Origin: CAZUMH01 sp964621645
Lineage (GTDB): Bacteria; Zhuqueibacterota; QNDG01; JAGLOF01
DNA length: 64,000 nucleotides
Direction of reading: 5' to 3'
Assembly: GCA_964621645.1 (NCBI GenBank)
Contig: CAZUMH010000005.1
Span: 1 to 64,000 of the forward strand
In this document: positions 59,086 through 64,000 of the stretch, piece by piece
Layout of the letters: each line of letters starts with the position of its first letter
Numbering within the stretch: the first letter of the stretch is position 1
Program-made: the position numbers and the translations under genes
The notes under the pieces: model-generated
Database searches by the model: none
What the model saw: the letters and a program-made list of their open reading frames with translations, nothing else
What the model was told of the DNA's origin: nothing

Positions 59086-59946
59086 TCAATGCCCTCCGTG
59101 CGGGTGAGGATCCGGGACAGCCTTGAGGTAGCAGCCGGCCGCCTCCCGCACTCCTTTTAAGCAGTAAAGAGAGCGGAAGCGGCTCTCAGAGTGGCCGCGC
59201 CGATCCCGTCCGTCAACCAGCACCCCCCAGCGGCAGTCCAGGCAGGGCTCCGGCTGGGAATCGTGCCGGGTAGCGGTGCGCACCGCTACCAGTGCTTTCT
59301 CTCTGGTCCAGACGTCGCCGCTGCCCTCTTCCGAAGTCTCGATGGCCTTGGGCGCGTTGACCACCAGACGTCCCCGGTCCAGGCGAATCTCTCCCTGCAG
59401 TTCCACCTTCAGGCCCGGACGTAACCGGTGCTGTTCCATCAATCCCGGAGATAGACGCAGATAGAGAGGATCTTCGAAGCGTTCGAGGCCGATGAATCCT
59501 TCCCGCAGGACCGCGAGATATCCCAAAAGACGCAGGCGCGAATGGTGATGCGTGAGGACGCTTTCCAGCCAGGGTTTCACGGCCGCGATCCTGCCGGCCA
59601 CCGGCAGTCGTTTTAAAAGAATGGAATCCAGCCAGAGTTCATAATCCTCGAATTCGTCCAGGAAACGGGCGTACTCGGCTTCATTCAGCATCAGTCTGGG
59701 CTGCAGATGCACCTTCTCCTCCACGTACTGATCGCAGCCCCGGCACTCACTCCCGACCCAGTTGAACCCGCGTTTGCATGAACGTCCTTTTTCCATCAGC
59801 TGGCAGTGCCAGATGAAGTAGAGACATCCCTGGGGATAGCAGCCCTTCTCTTTGAGAACGTGATATACGGAGACCCGGCCCTGAAAGTGCCGGTGCGCTT
59901 CCTGGCTGCATTTAAACACATCCCTTCTTTTATAATAATTTTTCAT
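59086..59946 (-). CDS. Cys-rich protein of unknown function
   Basis: I do not recognise this 286-residue protein. It has eleven cysteines in two groups: Cys13, 36, 41, 48, 57, 68, 71 near the N-terminus (KGCYPQGCLY, SECRGCDQ) and Cys235, 238, 262, 272 (PCLDCRW, LYCLK, AGCYL) near the C-terminus. This is typical of iron-sulfur or structural zinc sites. The middle (residues 90-170) is helical, and 175-205 (LRPGLKVELQGEIRLDRGRL) looks like a small beta barrel, possibly OB-like. The tail is His-rich (PHPHGGH). The start overlaps the UPF0282 stop by 17 bp, so they are translated together. A nucleic-acid or radical-type role is conceivable; nothing shows it. Confidence 0.7.
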   Translation of the reverse strand: MKNYYKRRDVFKCSQEAHRHFQGRVSVYHVLKEKGCYPQGCLYFIWHCQLMEKGRSCKRGFNWVGSECRGCDQYVEEKVHLQPRLMLNEAEYARFLDEFEDYELWLDSILLKRLPVAGRIAAVKPWLESVLTHHHSRLRLLGYLAVLREGFIGLERFEDPLYLRLSPGLMEQHRLRPGLKVELQGEIRLDRGRLVVNAPKAIETSEEGSGDVWTREKALVAVRTATRHDSQPEPCLDCRWGVLVDGRDRRGHSESRFRSLYCLKGVREAAGCYLKAVPDPHPHGGH

Positions 59947-60808
59947 GGGGAGGTTCGGCCTCGTAGAGCAATTGGCGGCGGGCCTCCAGGGGATTGTTCT
60001 CGTCGCCCCGGTAGGTAGCCGCCGTGACCACCGACATTCTTCCGCTCCTCAGCCGGGAGAATATTCTCTCGTGCTGCTGTTCCCAGCGGGGATCACGCAC
60101 AATATGATGATCGATGATGAGCGTGCGAACCGGAGACCCGCTGAGCGCGTCGGAAATCCGTTCCATCCTGGTAAAAAATCGCTCCGTTTCCTTCTTGTCG
60201 TCTTCAGGGGGCCATTGCGGTCCGTCCAGATACACCACTTCGGGTGAGACATGGGAGATGAATCCTGCCAGGGTGTTATTCACCTGTCCCGCAATTTCGG
60301 ATGTGTAGAGAAACGTCCTCTCCCGCTCCTGAATCGCCAGAGGCAGCACTTCTCCCTCTTTCCCGGATACGCCCGGCACGGGACGGGAGAAATGCACCGC
60401 GGTGTTTCCCAGCGTCAGACGCATCCCGTCTACCAGCTTGACCTCAGCGTCGTACTGCCGGGCCTGAGCCAGGAAGGTAAAGACTTCCGAACGCAGTCCG
60501 GACTTCACTCCCCGGTTGGGATTCTTGATAAAAAAAGTTTTTCCCGAAATCTGATCGGGAGTAAGAAGGGAGAAGGTATCCACCTGGAAACGGGTGATAA
60601 TGACGACCCCGCTGCCGGAGAGGTAGAGCCTCACCCTGCTTTTCATTTTTTCCGTCTGCCAAAATTCGAGCTGATGAGGATCGATCCCGTGGCTGACCGC
60701 CGGCTCAGAGATCCAGGGATCGATGCACAGAGAAGTGTCAGCGGTTTCTATAAAGGTGGCCAGGGAACGCACCCCCAGCGATTCGGCGGCAAGAGGGACA
60801 ATTTTCAT
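59930..60808 (-). CDS. UPF0282-like MBL-fold protein with a degenerate metal motif
   Basis: This 292-residue protein resembles UPF0282, a mainly archaeal MBL-fold family. Family blocks can be matched: an N-terminal PLAAESLGVRSLATF, then FLYTSEIAGQ, LIIDHHIVRDPRW and a C-terminal YRGDENNPLEARRQLLYE. The expected HxHxDH metal-binding motif is replaced by R73-F-Q-V-D-T78, keeping only Asp77, so the catalytic site looks lost or rearranged. The Cys-rich unknown gene overlaps its 3' end. It follows the sahH terminator. The role may be binding rather than hydrolysis. Confidence 0.8.
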   Translation of the reverse strand: MKIVPLAAESLGVRSLATFIETADTSLCIDPWISEPAVSHGIDPHQLEFWQTEKMKSRVRLYLSGSGVVIITRFQVDTFSLLTPDQISGKTFFIKNPNRGVKSGLRSEVFTFLAQARQYDAEVKLVDGMRLTLGNTAVHFSRPVPGVSGKEGEVLPLAIQERERTFLYTSEIAGQVNNTLAGFISHVSPEVVYLDGPQWPPEDDKKETERFFTRMERISDALSGSPVRTLIIDHHIVRDPRWEQQHERIFSRLRSGRMSVVTAATYRGDENNPLEARRQLLYEAEPPHEKLL

Positions 60809-60825
60809 AGACAGGTCCTCTGTAT

Positions 60826-60858
60826 TAAAAAGTCCCGGAGAGCCTCCTCTCCGGGACC
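60826..60858 (-). terminator. Intrinsic terminator of the metK-sahH operon
   Basis: On the minus strand, GTCCCGGAGAG (60858-60848) and CTCTCCGGGAC (60843-60833) form an 11-bp stem with a 4-nt loop, followed by TTTTTAA. It lies 52 bp downstream of sahH. Confidence 0.93.
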
Positions 60859-60909
60859 TTGACAGCCTCTGTGTACGTCTTTATCCGAACACGATCCTTC
60901 CGGAGGATC

Positions 60910-62166
60910 TCAGGTCCCGATCTTCCAGGAGGAAAGATACTCTTTCTGTTCCTCGGTGAGCGTATCGATGGTGATACCCATGGAGCTGAGCTTCAGGCCG
61001 GCCACCTCGTCCTCGACAGCCGCCGGGACGTCATACACTTTGGGAGCAAGCTTGTTCTGCTTGATGACCCACTCGGTCATAAGCGCCTGAGTGGAGAAGC
61101 TCATATCCATAACGCTGGCGGGATGTCCCTCGGCGGCGGCCAGGTTGATGAGCCGCCCTTCGGCCAGCAGATAGATGACGCGGCCGTCCTTCATCCTGTA
61201 ACCGTCCACATGCGCCCGTACTCCCGGCAGCTTTTCCACGGCCATCTCTTCCAGGGCATCGGTCTGGATCTCTACGTTGAAGTGGCCCGAGTTGGCGACG
61301 ATGGCTCCGTCTTTCATCACCTCGAAATGCTCGCCTCTGATCACATGGATGTCGCCGGTCAGGGTGCAGAAAAGATCACCGATGCGGGCCGCCTCGATCA
61401 TCTCCATCACCCGGAACCCGTCCATGGCAGCTTCAATAGCTTTGATTGGATCCACTTCTGTGACGATGACATTGGACCCCATGCCCTTGGCCCTGGTGGC
61501 AAACCCGCGCCCGCACCAGCCGTAGCCGGCCACCACCACATTCTTGCCCGCCAGGAGGATATCCGTGGCTCGGATGATGCCGTCCACAGTGGACTGACCC
61601 GTGCCATAGCGGTTGTCGAAAAGATTCTTGGTCTTGGCGTCGTTGACCGCCACCACCGGTATCTTGAGAGCGCCGTCGTTGGCCATGGCCCGCAGCCGGA
61701 TGACTCCCGTTGTCGTCTCCTCCATGCTGCCTATAATTTCCTGGGCCTGCTCTTCGTAATCAAAATGGATGGTGGATACCAGATCAGCCCCGTCGTCCAT
61801 GGTCACGTGGGGATGATGTTGGATGGCGGTATGAATATGCTTGTAGTAGGTGTCTTTGTCCTCCGCCCGGATGGCGTGCACCGAAATGGAGTAGTCCTTC
61901 ACCAGGGAAGCGGCCACATCATCCTGGGTGGAAAGGGGATTAGAGGCCACCAGCACGATATCGGCGCCCCCTGCCTTCAGGGCCCGCACCAGGTTAGCCG
62001 TCTCCGCGGTGACATGCAGGCAGGCCGACAGTCGTTTCCCGCTGAAAGGCTTCTCCTTGGCGAACCGTTCCTTGATCAGACCCAGAACGGGCATATCCCT
62101 CTCGGCCCAGAGAATACGTCGTTTCCCTTCCGCCGCCAAATCGGGATTTTTAATATCGAAATTCAT
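60910..62166 (-). CDS. ahcY: Adenosylhomocysteinase
   Basis: This 418-residue NAD+-dependent enzyme splits S-adenosylhomocysteine into homocysteine and adenosine. Diagnostic blocks are EETTTGVIRL, the NAD site GYGWCGRGFATRAKGMG and NSGHFNVEI. The length matches the short bacterial/archaeal type without the 40-residue insertion of many bacterial and eukaryotic enzymes. It starts 12 bp after the metK stop and ends in front of a strong terminator, so the two form the methyl-cycle operon. The substrate Asp and Lys side chains are expected at the usual places; I did not map each. Confidence 0.97.
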   Translation of the reverse strand: MNFDIKNPDLAAEGKRRILWAERDMPVLGLIKERFAKEKPFSGKRLSACLHVTAETANLVRALKAGGADIVLVASNPLSTQDDVAASLVKDYSISVHAIRAEDKDTYYKHIHTAIQHHPHVTMDDGADLVSTIHFDYEEQAQEIIGSMEETTTGVIRLRAMANDGALKIPVVAVNDAKTKNLFDNRYGTGQSTVDGIIRATDILLAGKNVVVAGYGWCGRGFATRAKGMGSNVIVTEVDPIKAIEAAMDGFRVMEMIEAARIGDLFCTLTGDIHVIRGEHFEVMKDGAIVANSGHFNVEIQTDALEEMAVEKLPGVRAHVDGYRMKDGRVIYLLAEGRLINLAAAEGHPASVMDMSFSTQALMTEWVIKQNKLAPKVYDVPAAVEDEVAGLKLSSMGITIDTLTEEQKEYLSSWKIGT

Positions 62167-62178
62167 TCATACTCCTCG

Positions 62179-63315
62179 TTAGGCGTTTACCAGCTCATCC
62201 ACCCGGTCTGTTTTTTCCCAGGTGAACTCCTTTTCTTCCCTGCCGAAGTGGCCATAGGCCGCCGTCTTCTCAAAAATCGGCCGCCGCAGCTGCAGCCGTT
62301 CTATCATCCCGGCCGGGGTTAAATCGAATACCTTGCGAACCTTGCGTTCCAGTTCCTCATCGGGGACCTTGCCCGTGCCGTTGGTATCGATCAAAACGGA
62401 AATCGGCTCAGCCACTCCGATGGCATAGGCCAGTTCCACCTCGCATCTGTCCGCCAGTTCGGCGGCCACGATGTTCTTGGCCACCCAGCGGGCCGCATAG
62501 GAAGCGGACCGGTCGACCTTGGTCGCGTCCTTGCCGCTGAAAGCACCGCCGCCGTGGCGTCCGTAGCCGCCGTAGGTATCGACGATGATCTTGCGTCCGG
62601 TCAGTCCGGTGTCACCGTGGGGGCCTCCCCGCACGAAACGACCGGTGGGATTGATGTGGTAGGCGGCCTCCTGGGCCGTGAGGAGCTCCTCCGGGATCAC
62701 CGGTTTGATCACCTTCTCGATGATCTCTTCCCGGATCTGTTTCGAGCTGACATCGTCGTCATGCTGGGCCGCGATGACCACGGCCGGCACCGCCACCGGT
62801 ATGCCGTCCCGGTAGAGCACCGTCACCTGGCTCTTGCCGTCGGGCCGCATCCAGGAGATGATGCCCTGGCGCCGCACTTCCGCCAGGCGCATGGTAAGTC
62901 CGTGGGCCAGCATGATGGGAAGGGGCATCAGTTCCGGCGTTTCCCGGCAGGCGAATCCGAACATCAGTCCCTGATCACCCGCTCCCCTCCTGTCCACTCC
63001 CATGGCTATGTCCGGGGATTGTTCATGAATTGTATTGAGGATGGCGCTGCTCTCGTAATCGAAGCCGTAATGGGGATTGGTGTAGCCGATGCGCATGATC
63101 ACGTCCCGGACTTCCTTCTGGATATCGATGTAAGTCTGGGTGGTGATCTCACCGCCCACCAGCACCATCCCGGTGGTCACAAAGGTCTCACAGGCGACAC
63201 GGCTGGAGGGATCATCCTTCAGGGCCGCGTCCAGAATCGCATCGGAAATCTGATCGCATACCTTATCCGGGTGTCCCTCGGTAACCGATTCAGAAGTAAA
63301 CATCCTTGAAGCCAT
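62179..63315 (-). CDS. metK: S-adenosylmethionine synthetase
   Basis: This 378-residue enzyme makes SAM from methionine and ATP. All MetK signatures are visible: MFTSESVTEGHPDKVCDQISDA at the N-terminus, GAGDQGLMFGFAC, the GGGAFSGKD phosphate motif and DTYGGYGRHGGGAFSG around residue 250. Length is normal. It lies between the isomerase gene (33 bp upstream) and ahcY, so the three are probably one transcript. I saw no SAM-responsive riboswitch in the short gap upstream. Confidence 0.98.
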   Translation of the reverse strand: MASRMFTSESVTEGHPDKVCDQISDAILDAALKDDPSSRVACETFVTTGMVLVGGEITTQTYIDIQKEVRDVIMRIGYTNPHYGFDYESSAILNTIHEQSPDIAMGVDRRGAGDQGLMFGFACRETPELMPLPIMLAHGLTMRLAEVRRQGIISWMRPDGKSQVTVLYRDGIPVAVPAVVIAAQHDDDVSSKQIREEIIEKVIKPVIPEELLTAQEAAYHINPTGRFVRGGPHGDTGLTGRKIIVDTYGGYGRHGGGAFSGKDATKVDRSASYAARWVAKNIVAAELADRCEVELAYAIGVAEPISVLIDTNGTGKVPDEELERKVRKVFDLTPAGMIERLQLRRPIFEKTAAYGHFGREEKEFTWEKTDRVDELVNA

Positions 63316-63348
63316 TATTATTTCTCCTTGTGGTTTTAAAGCTCTATG

Positions 63349-64000
63349 TTAAGAAATTGTTCGCTTTGACATTTCCGCCTTGAGATAATCGATATTCTCG
63401 ATGCGGACCGGATCGACCCGGTACATGATCGCCAGGTAATAACTCATCAGATCGCCCAGATAGACAAGGTAGAGCACCTCCTCCAGAAAGGAATCACCCC
63501 GGGCCCGTATCTCCTGCAGGGATCCCCCGCTTTTTTCGATCACCTCTTTGGTGATATCCATGCGCAGCTGTATCCGCTCATGATCCCGGGAGGTGCGAAG
63601 AAGAATCGCCTGAAGCCTGGAGAAAAATCCCTTGGTATCGGGCAGCTCCTGCCACCCGACGATCTCGTTATGATTCAGCTCCGACAAGGCCTGGGCATAG
63701 GCGTGGGTGTCGGCATTCTCGTTAAACTGGGTCTTCCAGCGCTGTCCCACCGCCTCGATCTGATTGTATGCATAGATGAGGGGCAGATGACCGGCCACTC
63801 TCTCGGCAACCTGCAGCGGCAGGTTGTCGTTCGACTCGGGATCCTTCCAGGTCTCCTGCAGTGCTTCCAGACGATCGCAGACGGAAAAAAGCGCCTCTTT
63901 GCTGACAGTGCCGGGCATGGCTCCGGCAACCATGGCCAGCAGCGCTCCCAGGCTGAATCCCAGCGCGGCTCGGGGAGGATAGCCTCCCGGCAGTACGGCC
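63349..64000 (-). CDS. Bifunctional phosphoglucose/phosphomannose isomerase, C-terminal part (5' end outside window)
   Basis: The visible 216 residues are the C-terminal half of an SIS-domain isomerase of the bifunctional PGI/PMI type. The frame stays open to the window edge: LPGGYPPRAALGFSLGALL precedes the internal Met at 63933, so that Met is not the start. Conserved are YAYNQIEAVGQRWKTQFNENA, with a candidate base His in ELNHNEIVGW, and the C-terminal VDPVRIENIDYLKAEM. The enzyme links fructose-6-phosphate with glucose-6- and mannose-6-phosphate. It is the first visible gene of the metK-ahcY transcription unit. Confidence 0.9.
   Translation of the reverse strand, partial: AVLPGGYPPRAALGFSLGALLAMVAGAMPGTVSKEALFSVCDRLEALQETWKDPESNDNLPLQVAERVAGHLPLIYAYNQIEAVGQRWKTQFNENADTHAYAQALSELNHNEIVGWQELPDTKGFFSRLQAILLRTSRDHERIQLRMDITKEVIEKSGGSLQEIRARGDSFLEEVLYLVYLGDLMSYYLAIMYRVDPVRIENIDYLKAEMSKRTIS

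Noticed and set aside
59086..59946. Cas4 or other CRISPR-associated Fe-S nuclease
   Set aside because: Only the cysteine richness matches; no DEK nuclease motif and no CRISPR array or cas gene was seen in the window.
60859..62322. Plus-strand frame opposite ahcY
   Set aside because: The minus strand is unmistakably adenosylhomocysteinase.
63316..63348. SAM riboswitch ahead of metK
   Set aside because: The gap is only 33 bp, too short for any SAM riboswitch aptamer, and no such fold is visible.
1..64000. CRISPR arrays, tRNA/rRNA genes, prophage or complete IS elements
   Set aside because: I looked for regular direct repeats, cloverleaf-like sequences and transposase motifs and found none I could support by eye.

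Overview
The window reads as a chromosomal segment of an uncultured, Gram-negative, heterotrophic bacterium. Many products carry Sec or lipoprotein signals. Three beta-L-arabinofuranosidase-like enzymes have lipoboxes, and there are six secreted or envelope peptidases. GC looks to be in the mid to high fifties (by eye, not computed). The gene content (ATP-citrate lyase, a NagB/PIG-L fusion, a UPF0282 relative, aminopeptidases) suggests the FCB superphylum or a KSB1/Calditrichota/Aminicenantes-like lineage. I cannot name the phylum: no rRNA, tRNA or classical phylogenetic marker was seen. I saw no phage, IS element, CRISPR array or tRNA.

Layout. 1-4.5 kb (-): the 5' part of an S9 peptidase cut by the window edge, and an amidase. 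4.7-12.5 kb (+): hypB-hypA, an M14 carboxypeptidase, an EamA permease, a NagB/PIG-L fusion, an MBL hydrolase and an FAH-family enzyme. A UUCG-capped terminator separates these from a DUF89 phosphatase (-). Divergent promoters at 13.6-13.7 kb, one with a LacI-type palindrome at its start site, precede a 20-kb (+) block. That block holds three GH127-like enzymes, a GH95, a GH-D-like barrel with a discoidin-like tail, a DPP-IV-like S9 peptidase, an M24 X-Pro aminopeptidase, an M1 aminopeptidase, an MBL hydrolase and a Na+ symporter. A 0.47-kb gene-free stretch packed with inverted repeats follows, then a DUF885 peptidase and a PqqB-like lipoprotein.

36.7-48.1 kb (-): YgiQ radical SAM protein plus a CPA2 antiporter/EIIA fusion, then an operon with its own promoter and terminator. 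That operon encodes an HD hydrolase, a fused aconitase, a second aconitase-family enzyme in two subunits, and both ATP-citrate lyase subunits. 48.4-51.8 kb (+): purine nucleoside phosphorylase and a lipid cassette (diacylglycerol-kinase family, methyltransferase, PAP2/IPC-synthase-like). 51.8-57.4 kb (-): FGGY kinase, alpha/beta hydrolase and EEP phosphodiesterase joined by ATGA overlaps, a secreted glutamine amidotransferase-fold protein, and threonine dehydratase. 57.5 kb (+): a lone receiver protein. 58-64 kb (-): CaCA exchanger, a Cys-rich unknown coupled to a UPF0282 protein that has lost its metal motif, sahH, metK and a truncated phosphoglucose/phosphomannose isomerase.

How it fits together (inference). 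The central block combines beta-L-arabinofuranosidases with proline-directed peptidases. This is the enzyme set expected for plant or algal hydroxyproline-rich glycoproteins. The acl/aconitase operon points to citrate cleavage into acetyl-CoA and oxaloacetate. metK-sahH is the methyl cycle. The most novel candidates are the glycoprotein-degradation block with its unclassified barrel enzyme, the citrate operon with two hydro-lyases and an HD protein, and the UPF0282/Cys-rich pair.
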